A DNA stretch of 12,444 nt from an uncultured Burkholderiales Genera incertae sedis bacterium. Lineage in GTDB: Bacteria; Pseudomonadota; Gammaproteobacteria; Burkholderiales; Eutrophovitaceae. Of the stretch, positions 6,479-12,444 are shown piece after piece. The notes beneath the pieces were generated by a model. The model searched no databases. It was given only the letters and a program-made list of their open reading frames with translations, and had not been told where the DNA came from. Location: contig CAJQMS010000036.1 in assembly GCA_905479505.1 (NCBI GenBank), positions 1 through 12,444 of the forward strand. Direction: 5' to 3'. The stretch's first letter is position 1, and each line of letters opens with the position of its first letter. Made by a program: the position numbers and the translations under genes.

Positions 6479-7837
6479 CTAAACAGATGGCAACCCGGAC
6501 AGGGCCATTGCGAGCTCCTCTTCGCTGTAACTCATATCTGTTAACTTACCTGCAAAATAATCAGTATAAGCCTGCATATCGAAATGACCATGTCCACATA
6601 AGTTGAAAAGTATCGTTTTAGACTTACCTTCTTTTTTACATTTCATAGCCTCAACTATTGCTCCCTTGACGGCATGATTTGCCTCTGGCGCTGGAATAAT
6701 ACCTTCCGCTCGAGCAAACTGAACTCCAGCTTCGAATATTTCTAATTGAGAATAAGAAACCGCATCAATTAACCCCAGGTCCTTGATATGCGAGACCAAC
6801 GGAGCCATGCCGTGATAGCGAAGCCCCCCTGCATGAAATGCCGGCGGAATAAACGATGACCCTAGGGTATGCATCTTCACAAGCGGCGTCATTTGTCCGG
6901 TATCACCAAAGTCATACGCATACTGTCCCTTAGTTAACGAGGGACAAGCTGAGGGCTCGACCGCCACGATTTCTATGTCGCTTCCGCCGCGCAGCTTTTG
7001 ACCTAAAAATGGGAATGCAATCCCAGCGAAATTCGAACCCCCACCAGTACAGCCAATAATGACGTCAGGGTAGTCCCCAGCCATTTCCATTTGTTTAATA
7101 GACTCCAGACCAACAATGGATTGATGCATCAACACATGATTAAGAACCGATCCAAGCGCATACTTTGTATCGTCATTCGTCGCCGCTATTTCAACCGCCT
7201 CCGAGATCGCGATACCTAATGAGCCGGAACTCTCCGGGTCTTTTTCTAGAATCGCTCTCCCAGAGTTCGTAATCTCAGAGGGGCTGGCAATACATTTCGC
7301 TCCAAAACTCTCCATCAAAGCCTTACGGTAAGGCTTGTGCTGAAATGAAACCTTGACCATGAAGACCTGCACATCGATACCAAACAATGCGCCAGCGTAA
7401 GCTAAGGATGAGCCCCATTGTCCAGCACCAGTTTCTGTAGTGATTTTTTTAACGCCCTCCTGAGCGTTATAAAACGCCTGAGGGACAGCAGTATTCGGCT
7501 TGTGCGAACCGGAAGGACTCACGCCCTCATACTTATAATAAATCTTTGCGGGAGTATCTAGAAGTTTCTCCAAATTTCTCGCTCGATATAAAGGTGCAGG
7601 TCTCCATTGCTTATAAATACTTCGTACTGGGTCTGGTATTTCGATTTCCCGCTCGGTTGAAACCTCTTGCATAATGATTTCCATCGGGAAAAGTGGCGCT
7701 AAATCATCCGGACCGATCGGTTCTTTTGTCCCAGGATGTAACGGCGGCGGGAGCTGCTCAGGCAGGTCCGCTACCACGTTATACCAATGCTTTGGAATTT
7801 CGCTCTCTGGTAATAAATATTTGACGGTGTCCGACAT
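6479..7837 (-). CDS. trpB2: TrpB2-type tryptophan synthase beta chain
   Basis: A 452-residue pyridoxal-phosphate enzyme of the TrpB2 (TrpB-like) branch, expected to join indole and serine to give tryptophan in the cytoplasm. The PLP-binding lysine is Lys113 in GSHKPN. The catalytic Glu is probably Glu135 in TETGAGQWG. The phosphate-binding loop is GGGSN at 265-269, and EANHA lies at 385-389. The extended N-terminus (LPESEIPKHWYNVVADLP), the PAPEANHA wording and the LSGLP C-terminal end mark TrpB2 rather than the classical TrpB1 that pairs with TrpA. No trpA, trpC or other trp gene is beside it, which fits TrpB2's proposed role as a TrpA-independent indole-salvage enzyme. The ATG at 7837 has a strong GGGGGG site 4 nt upstream. 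A palindrome about 70 nt upstream may be an operator. Confidence 0.95.
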   Translation of the reverse strand: MSDTVKYLLPESEIPKHWYNVVADLPEQLPPPLHPGTKEPIGPDDLAPLFPMEIIMQEVSTEREIEIPDPVRSIYKQWRPAPLYRARNLEKLLDTPAKIYYKYEGVSPSGSHKPNTAVPQAFYNAQEGVKKITTETGAGQWGSSLAYAGALFGIDVQVFMVKVSFQHKPYRKALMESFGAKCIASPSEITNSGRAILEKDPESSGSLGIAISEAVEIAATNDDTKYALGSVLNHVLMHQSIVGLESIKQMEMAGDYPDVIIGCTGGGSNFAGIAFPFLGQKLRGGSDIEIVAVEPSACPSLTKGQYAYDFGDTGQMTPLVKMHTLGSSFIPPAFHAGGLRYHGMAPLVSHIKDLGLIDAVSYSQLEIFEAGVQFARAEGIIPAPEANHAVKGAIVEAMKCKKEGKSKTILFNLCGHGHFDMQAYTDYFAGKLTDMSYSEEELAMALSGLPSV

Positions 7838-7859
7838 ACAGCCCCCCTTAAAAATAGAA

Positions 7860-8125
7860 AACTCTGGATATTGTGCACTTGTCCAAACTTTATATTAGTG
7901 CTCTGCTCGATATTGAGCAACACTAAAAACTCTCTCTCTTTACTTTTTTGACCGCTCAGCTCGTATGGTGCGGCGCCATGCGCAGCGCTCGTTGAGCTTT
8001 TTACCTCGATGCGGTCAGGAGCGATACCAGCAAGAGCGGCAGCCAACAAGTCACGGATACGATATACAAAACTGACCGTGTCATAATAATTCGTTGTAAA
8101 GACAAAATTATTGATCCTTAAATTT
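7860..8125 (-). other. Open frame of coding-like character, possible gene remnant
   Basis: Between trpB2 and the methyltransferase gene, the minus strand holds a frame open from 8160 to 7771. Its middle part reads RDLLAAALAGIAPDRIEVK and then AAPYELSGQKSKEREF, with well-formed codons (GCT, GGT, ATC, GAC) and higher GC than the flanks. It has no ATG, its only starts are TTG, and both ends run into confident genes on either side. I recognise no family. It may be a decayed gene, or simply the promoter region of the two divergent genes. Confidence 0.2.
7904..7919. promoter_or_regulatory. Operator-like 16-bp palindrome upstream of trpB2
   Basis: TGCTCGATATTGAGCA is symmetric apart from one mismatched pair. 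It lies 67-82 nt before the trpB2 ATG. On the minus strand its outer part coincides with a weak -35-like TTGCTC that stands 17 nt from TAATAT. A repressor bound here could block trpB2 transcription. It does not look like the E. coli TrpR box. Confidence 0.35.
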
Positions 8126-8734
8126 ATGGAAAAACCATTTTCACCAGCCTGCGAGCGCAATCAAGACGCAATACTGCGAGCACTTTTACCGAAGCTTAAA
8201 GCAACCCGTAAGCTGCTAGAAATAGGATCTGGAACTGGCCAACACGCCGTATATTTCACTAAACATATGCCATGGTTGGACTGGCAGTGTAGCGATATCC
8301 AGGAAAATTTATCGGGTATTACGGCTTGGATTCATGAAGCTCGTTTGAATAACTTACCTGACCCAATACCCTTAGACGTCTCGGTAACTCACGTCACGCA
8401 AAAATATGACACGATATACTCCTGTAACACGCTGCACATTATGTCTACAAGCGAGGTTGAAGCTCTTTTCAATCTCGCTGGCACAATCGCCACAGATGAC
8501 GCCGGGTTATTGATTTACGGTCCTTTTAAGTATGGAGGAAAGTACACCGCTGATAGTAACGTCAATTTTGATCAATGGTTAAAGGAACGAGACCCTAAAA
8601 GCGGAGTTCGCGATTTTGAATGGGTTAACACGCTCGCAAATAAAGCGGGATTTAAATTCATTACCGATCAAGCAATGCCTGCAAACAATAACCTCTTATA
8701 TTGGCGTCGTAGATCGAGTAGTTCATTAATCTAA
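8126..8734 (+). CDS. DUF938 SAM-dependent methyltransferase
   Basis: A 202-residue cytoplasmic protein of the DUF938 family, class I SAM-dependent methyltransferases of unknown substrate. The start MEKPFSPACERNQ is characteristic of the family. SAM-binding motif I is LEIGSGTGQH at residues 31-40. The acidic residue after strand 2 is Asp57 (QCSDIQEN), and later signatures include SCNTLHIMS (99-107) and LLIYGPFKYGG (128-138). The ATG at 8126 gives the family's usual N-terminus; a TTG at 8111 is in frame but adds only five residues. No good Shine-Dalgarno site is visible. The gene is divergent from trpB2 and convergent with glpK, so it is probably a single-gene unit. Confidence 0.93.
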   Translation: MEKPFSPACERNQDAILRALLPKLKATRKLLEIGSGTGQHAVYFTKHMPWLDWQCSDIQENLSGITAWIHEARLNNLPDPIPLDVSVTHVTQKYDTIYSCNTLHIMSTSEVEALFNLAGTIATDDAGLLIYGPFKYGGKYTADSNVNFDQWLKERDPKSGVRDFEWVNTLANKAGFKFITDQAMPANNNLLYWRRRSSSSLI

Positions 8735-8755
8735 AACGACGTCACAACCTAAATC

Positions 8756-8783
8756 CTAATCCTCTGCAGGACTAGTCGATTAG
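8756..8783. terminator. Possible shared terminator between convergent genes
   Basis: CTAATC (8756-8761) and GATTAG (8778-8783) are perfect arms around 16 nt that include a small inner TCC/GGA pairing. The hairpin lies between the ends of the methyltransferase gene (plus) and glpK (minus), where a bidirectional terminator would be expected. No strong T-run is seen on either side. Confidence 0.3.
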
Positions 8784-8814
8784 ATGGGTAAATGTGTAGC
8801 TTAAACTTAAGGAA

Positions 8815-10293
8815 CTAGAGTCGTAACTTAGTCCTCTCAATCGCTTTTCCCCACCCTGACTTAAGCTGGCGGCGAACCTCTAGATTCATCGTTGATTGGA
8901 ATTTTGCCTCCAACTGCCAGTTCTTGCCGATGTCTCGCAGATCACTAAAAACACCGTCCGCCAACGCGGCAAGCATGGCAACTCCAACCGCGGTGGTTTC
9001 AGTGACCGACGGACGCTCCACAGTCAAATCGAGCAAATCCGACAAACGTTGCAAAAACCAATCATTTGTCGCCATTCCCCCGTCAACTCTGACAGCTTTT
9101 GGTGTCACCCCATCGCACGCCAACGCATCGAACAAATCACAAGTCTGATAAGCGACCGAATCAAGTGCTGCTTTAATGAAATCATTTGGGCCAGTATCAC
9201 GAGTAATGCCGAAAACAGCTCCTCGAGCTTCCGGCACCCACCATGGTGCACCCAAGCCTGTAAAAGCCGGGACCATGTATAACTCGTCATCACCTGATTT
9301 TTGCGCCCTTACGGAGGTCTCGGATGCATGTTTGATAAGCCCCATTCCATCACGAAGCCACTGAACAACAGCGCCAGCGACAAAAATTGAGCCCTCAAGG
9401 GCATAGGTTCGCGTACCACCCACTTGCAGTCCAATTGTTGAAACGAGACGATTCGATGAGCGCACTAGTAAATCACCTGTGTTCAACATCAGAAAACCAC
9501 CTGTGCCGTATGTGGACTTAATATCCCCGGGCTCGAAGCAAGCTTGGCCCACAGCGGCACTCTGTTGGTCACCAATTGAGGATAAAATCTTCAACTGATC
9601 GCCCTCCAGTACGCTTGTGTCAACATCAATATTGGTACAGTCACGTACTTCGCCCAATATAGCTTCAGGCACATCAAAAAGCTCGCACAAACCCCTGTCC
9701 CATTGCCCGGACCTGATGTCAAATAATGAAGTGCGAGCCGCGTTTGTCGCATCGGTCAAATGGAATTTTCCGCCAGTGAGGCGCCAAATCAAGAATGTTT
9801 CAATAGTGCCAAAAGCTAAGTCTCCTCGCTCCGCTTGCTGGCGAGCACCCGGTACATTATCTAATATCCATCTGACCTTACTCGCGCTGAAATAAGGGTC
9901 AATCAATAAACCTGATCGCTCGGAAACAAAAGTTTCATGTCCCGCCGATGACAACTCTCCACAAAAAACGGAGGTGCGTCTATCCTGCCAAACTATTGCG
10001 TTGTATACAGGTATCCCTGTGCCTCTATTCCAGATGCATGTCGTCTCCCGTTGATTAGTAATACCCATCGCCTTGACTTTATGACCTTGTCTTCGCGCTT
10101 CGGCAGTCGCTTCGGCAATCACCTCAATGCAAGTCTGCCAAATTTCTTCTAAGTCATGCTCAACCCAACCATCTTGGGGGAATATTTGCTTAAATTCCTT
10201 TTGTGCCAAACAGATCAAGCATCCCGAGGTGTCGAATACAGCCGCCCGCGTGCTCGTGGTGCCTTGATCAAGTGCGAGATAAGCTGTTGTCAT
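8815..10293 (-). CDS. glpK: Glycerol kinase
   Basis: A 492-residue FGGY-family kinase matching glycerol kinase length and sequence. It phosphorylates glycerol with ATP to sn-glycerol 3-phosphate in the cytoplasm. The first phosphate motif is DQGTTSTR (9-16). Glycerol-binding residues expected from the E. coli enzyme are Arg82 and Glu83 (NQRET), Tyr134 (DPYFS), and Asp242-Gln243 (GDQQSA), where the Asp is the catalytic base. The nucleotide-site phrases STYGTGGF (260-267) and RVDGGMATN (402-410) are intact. The ATG at 10293 gives the normal MTTAYLALDQG start; a TTG at 10299 is in frame. No glpF, glpD or glpR gene lies near it, so glycerol uptake and oxidation must be encoded elsewhere. It is divergent from the CBS-domain gene. 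Confidence 0.97.
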   Translation of the reverse strand: MTTAYLALDQGTTSTRAAVFDTSGCLICLAQKEFKQIFPQDGWVEHDLEEIWQTCIEVIAEATAEARRQGHKVKAMGITNQRETTCIWNRGTGIPVYNAIVWQDRRTSVFCGELSSAGHETFVSERSGLLIDPYFSASKVRWILDNVPGARQQAERGDLAFGTIETFLIWRLTGGKFHLTDATNAARTSLFDIRSGQWDRGLCELFDVPEAILGEVRDCTNIDVDTSVLEGDQLKILSSIGDQQSAAVGQACFEPGDIKSTYGTGGFLMLNTGDLLVRSSNRLVSTIGLQVGGTRTYALEGSIFVAGAVVQWLRDGMGLIKHASETSVRAQKSGDDELYMVPAFTGLGAPWWVPEARGAVFGITRDTGPNDFIKAALDSVAYQTCDLFDALACDGVTPKAVRVDGGMATNDWFLQRLSDLLDLTVERPSVTETTAVGVAMLAALADGVFSDLRDIGKNWQLEAKFQSTMNLEVRRQLKSGWGKAIERTKLRL

Positions 10294-10375
10294 AAACAAA
10301 TAAAAGGTGATTCATATAACTAATTTTAATAAATCGGGATTAAAGCACTGTTTACAGACATCAGATTAACACTCA

Positions 10376-10405
10376 TTGACAACACATCATCCATAATCGG
10401 ATACT
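10376..10405 (+). promoter_or_regulatory. Sigma70-type promoter for the CBS-domain gene
   Basis: A perfect -35 TTGACA at 10376-10381 is followed after 18 nt by GATACT at 10400-10405, a 4/6 match to TATAAT. Transcription would begin near 10412, inside the GTG-started version of the downstream frame, which supports the ATG at 10435 as the true start. GGATACT recurs 13 nt further on (10412-10418). Confidence 0.55.
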
Positions 10406-10434
10406 AAGTGTGGATACTTTATGAGGGGGACGTG

Positions 10435-10863
10435 ATGCAAACTGTCAAGCAACTGGTCAACTCGAAAGCACACAGACTTTTGTCAATTCAACCCGACAAG
10501 ACAGTTTACGATGCGCTTAAAAAAATGTCCGAACACGACGTCGGCGCTCTCATCGTATTACGAGAGGAAAAACTTGTGGGCATATTTTCCGAGCGAGACT
10601 ACGCTCGTAGAATCATTTTAGAAGGAAAAACGTCCAAACAAACGCCGGTATCTGACATCATGTCTACTCAAGTTATTTGCGTTAGTCCTGACAGGACTGC
10701 GGACGAATGCATGGCACTTATGACTGAAAAGCGTGTGAGACATCTACCGGTTATTGAAAATAATTTGGTCGTAGCTCTAATTTCTATTGGGGATGTCGTT
10801 CGGGAGTTGATCTCGGATCAGAAACAAACTATCGAACAACTCGAACAATACATTATGACCTAA
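10435..10863 (+). CDS. Two-CBS-domain protein
   Basis: A 142-residue protein made almost entirely of a CBS pair (Bateman module). CBS1 spans about 8-62, with VYDALKKMSEHDVGALIV and the nucleotide-site phrase FSERDYAR (51-58). CBS2 spans about 73-128, with DIMSTQVICVSPDRTADE, RVRHLPVIE and SIGDVV (117-122). Such stand-alone CBS pairs bind adenine nucleotides or related ligands and act as cytoplasmic sensors, often on a partner protein; the partner here is unknown. A short charged helix (129-142) follows. The ATG is preceded 5 nt upstream by a very strong GAGGGGG site (10423-10429). A good promoter stands upstream. It converges on yaeQ with only 25 nt between them. Confidence 0.93.
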   Translation: MQTVKQLVNSKAHRLLSIQPDKTVYDALKKMSEHDVGALIVLREEKLVGIFSERDYARRIILEGKTSKQTPVSDIMSTQVICVSPDRTADECMALMTEKRVRHLPVIENNLVVALISIGDVVRELISDQKQTIEQLEQYIMT

Positions 10864-10888
10864 CTGGGGTTGGACACACCGTCGGGAT

Positions 10889-11440
10889 CTAACGTCTATG
10901 CGGTGGTTTCCATTCGACCGGATTAACATAAATAATTGAACCGTCAACACTGACCATCACATCCGAATCCTGAATGTTTATCTGGATCCTCATTGAGCGT
11001 TGCGCAAGAGCTCCTATGCCTTTGCTCTCGCTTTCGGGGATGTTAATGACCTGAAGATTATTAAATCGCGTGGTACTGTTTTTGATTTTCTCCCACCACA
11101 TATCTGCAGCCTTGCCGCCATAGCAGTAAACAATAACCTCGTTGGCTTTGCCACAGGACTGGCGAACGATCTTTTCGCTAGGAAGCCCCATTGCTACCCA
11201 TAACTCAAGTTCACCAGCTAAACTTTTCCGCCAAATATCGGGCTCCTCATCCGTTGAAAGCCCCTTCGAAAATTCTAAGCGTTCATGAGCATTGAGCGCA
11301 AAAGCGAGAATGCGACACATCAAACGTTCATCCGTCTCTGACGGATGCTTAGCGATAGTCAAATGATGTGTACCATAGTAGTGGCGGTCCATATCCGAAA
11401 CAGAAAGTTCAGCTTTGTAGATTGTTGCTTTTTGCGCCAT
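10889..11440 (-). CDS. yaeQ: YaeQ family protein
   Basis: A 183-residue YaeQ protein, the family's normal length, from the MAQKATIYKAEL start at 11440. The phrases HPSETDERLMCRILAFALNA (32-51), ERLEFSKGLSTDEEPDIW (53-70) and the ELWV-x-x-GLP strand (79-87) are diagnostic. The family has a variant PD-(D/E)XK nuclease fold but no firmly proven biochemical role. From memory of E. coli YaeQ, the Glu in LWIELGLP and a Lys in KKAC are expected; here the same places read LWVAMGLP (Ala83) and RQSC (94-96), so this copy may not be an active nuclease. No clear Shine-Dalgarno site is seen before the ATG. It appears to be a single-gene unit convergent with the CBS gene and divergent from lrgA. Confidence 0.93.
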   Translation of the reverse strand: MAQKATIYKAELSVSDMDRHYYGTHHLTIAKHPSETDERLMCRILAFALNAHERLEFSKGLSTDEEPDIWRKSLAGELELWVAMGLPSEKIVRQSCGKANEVIVYCYGGKAADMWWEKIKNSTTRFNNLQVINIPESESKGIGALAQRSMRIQINIQDSDVMVSVDGSIIYVNPVEWKPPHRR

Positions 11441-11584
11441 GATTAAATCCGAATTAAAAAAAATATATCGGCTAATGGACGCCACTATCTGTCAGTCGCC
11501 ACCTCAATAAACCGAGCCGAGATGTTATCACTTAGAACGAAAATAAATAAAAAAACATCATGCAACGAAGTGAGGTGGAGTAGT

Positions 11585-11596
11585 CTGTTCAAACAG
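11585..11596. promoter_or_regulatory. Short palindrome before lrgA
   Basis: CTGTT (11585-11589) and AACAG (11592-11596) are perfect arms around CA. The site ends 26 nt before the lrgA start codon, where an operator or the leader could lie. It is short, so it may be chance. Confidence 0.25.
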
Positions 11597-11608
11597 TAAA
11601 CTATAAAT

Positions 11609-11613
11609 GGAGG
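11609..11613 (+). promoter_or_regulatory. Ribosome binding site that decides the lrgA start
   Basis: A full GGAGG stands 9 nt before the TTG at 11623. The only nearby ATG (11607) overlaps this site and is in another frame, so the TTG start for lrgA is well supported. Confidence 0.7.
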
Positions 11614-11622
11614 CTAACTCTC

Positions 11623-11994
11623 TTGTTAATCGCAATCTTTATCATCTTCGCATTACAGCTATTCGGAGAAGCTCTCCAACAGATTTTCGAGCTAGCGATA
11701 CCAGGCCCCGTCATCGGCCTCATACTGTTACTTGCTTCATTGATTTTAACCAAATCGAATTTTAACCCCAGGTTTTTCACACTCCGTAAAAGCCTTATAA
11801 GCACATCCGAACACCTACTCGGTTATCTTTCATTGCTATTTGTTCCTATAGGTGTTGGAGTGGTGATGCACCTTCAACTCCTCGAAACCCAAGCACTTCG
11901 GATTCTGCTGGTGATTCTTCTCGGGACGATCAGCACTATGATTTTCACATCATGGTTTTTTTCTAAACTACATAAAAAAGAAAACCATGAGTGA
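11623..11994 (+). CDS. lrgA: CidA/LrgA-family holin-like membrane protein
   Basis: A 123-residue integral membrane protein with about four helices (2-20, 27-43, 64-83, 92-112). Family signatures are the N-terminal ALQLFGE, the IPGPVIGLILLL stretch at 26-37 and LLFVPIGVGVV at 71-81. CidA/LrgA proteins resemble phage holins and have been linked to control of cell lysis, and in some bacteria, with LrgB, to pyruvate or other small-acid uptake. The start is TTG, supported by the GGAGG site. The stop codon overlaps the start of the lrgB-type gene by 8 nt, so translation is coupled and the pair is one operon. Confidence 0.93.
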   Translation: MLIAIFIIFALQLFGEALQQIFELAIPGPVIGLILLLASLILTKSNFNPRFFTLRKSLISTSEHLLGYLSLLFVPIGVGVVMHLQLLETQALRILLVILLGTISTMIFTSWFFSKLHKKENHE

Positions 11995-12444
11995 GAGTAC
12001 GAAACTTTACGAAGTTTGGGTTTACCTCCAAGCTGAACCACTATTTTGGTTAACCTTAACAATTGGCGCCTATCTATTGGCAGATCAGATTTACAAATCC
12101 TGCAATCTGTTTCCGATACTTAACCCTGTAGCGTTGAGCATCATGATTGTAAGCACCTGTCTCATCGTGTTCGAAGTCGAATACGAACGGTACTTTGACG
12201 GTGCGAAATTCATTCACTTTCTCCTAGGTCCTGCTACGGTCGCCTTAGCGATACCGATATATTTAAACTGGAACGTTGTTCTGCAGGCTAAGAAGGCAAT
12301 TATATTTACCGTATTAATCGGGGGATTTTTTGCGTTATGCGCCACCTATGGTTTGGCTGTTCTTTTGGGACTCGATATAACGACAATAAAAACACTTCTT
12401 CCGAGGAATGTGACCGCACCCATAGCAATGGGTATATCTGAGGT
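11987..12444 (+). CDS. lrgB: LrgB/CidB-family membrane protein, 3' end cut by the window edge
   Basis: The frame starts at ATG 11987, overlapping lrgA by 8 nt, and stays open through the last base: 152 codons with no stop. Hydrophobic helices alternate with the family's conserved phrases: LNPVALSIM (45-53), FLLGPATVALAIPIY (78-92) and PRNVTAPIAMGISE (139-152), which matches the LrgB P-x-S/N-V-T-x-P-I-A signature. Full LrgB proteins are about 230 residues, so roughly one third is missing to the right. It should act with LrgA as a two-part inner-membrane system for small-acid transport or lysis control. Confidence 0.93.
   Translation, partial: MSESTKLYEVWVYLQAEPLFWLTLTIGAYLLADQIYKSCNLFPILNPVALSIMIVSTCLIVFEVEYERYFDGAKFIHFLLGPATVALAIPIYLNWNVVLQAKKAIIFTVLIGGFFALCATYGLAVLLGLDITTIKTLLPRNVTAPIAMGISE

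Noticed and set aside
8896..9895. Several plus- and minus-strand frames inside glpK
   Set aside because: They are shadows of the glycerol kinase gene, whose reading frame has all family motifs intact.

Overview
The window looks like a piece of a gammaproteobacterial chromosome, most likely from a marine or other aquatic heterotroph. The evidence is the gene set: YaeQ, a DUF938 methyltransferase, an LrgAB pair and a TrpB2-type tryptophan synthase beta chain. Moderate base composition and Shine-Dalgarno sites before many genes fit this. The genus cannot be fixed from the sequence. There are no rRNA or tRNA genes, CRISPR arrays, insertion sequences or phage genes.

Left part (1-4935), all on the minus strand. 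A membrane protein gene is cut by the left edge. After it comes an accessory, catabolic-looking group. Read in the direction of transcription it is: a TetR-family regulator, a cupin of the 2,4'-dihydroxyacetophenone dioxygenase type, a secreted alpha/beta hydrolase, a class II aldolase/adducin-fold protein, a tiny secreted protein, and an exported intradiol ring-cleavage dioxygenase. Spacing and a terminator-like hairpin suggest at least two transcription units, with the cupin and hydrolase in one and the aldolase and dioxygenase in another. Chemically the group looks like oxidative breakdown of a phenolic or other aromatic compound, with one oxygenase and one hydrolase outside the cytoplasm. 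No complete known pathway is present.

Middle part (4936-7837). A small four-helix membrane protein, a gene-poor stretch with a doubtful short frame, a secreted cysteine-paired Sel1-repeat protein, and an orphan trpB2 with no trpA or other trp gene beside it. A near-perfect 16-bp palindrome lies upstream of trpB2.

Right part (7838-12444). Strands alternate: a plus-strand DUF938 methyltransferase, glycerol kinase (minus, without glpF or glpD nearby), a two-CBS-domain protein (plus, with a recognisable sigma70 promoter), YaeQ (minus), and the start of an lrgA-lrgB operon that runs off the right edge. These are mostly single-gene housekeeping or accessory units.

The points most worth checking are the catabolic cluster as a whole, the YaeQ copy that appears to lack two residues expected in its nuclease-like site, the Tat-like KR signal on the intradiol dioxygenase, and several operator-like palindromes.
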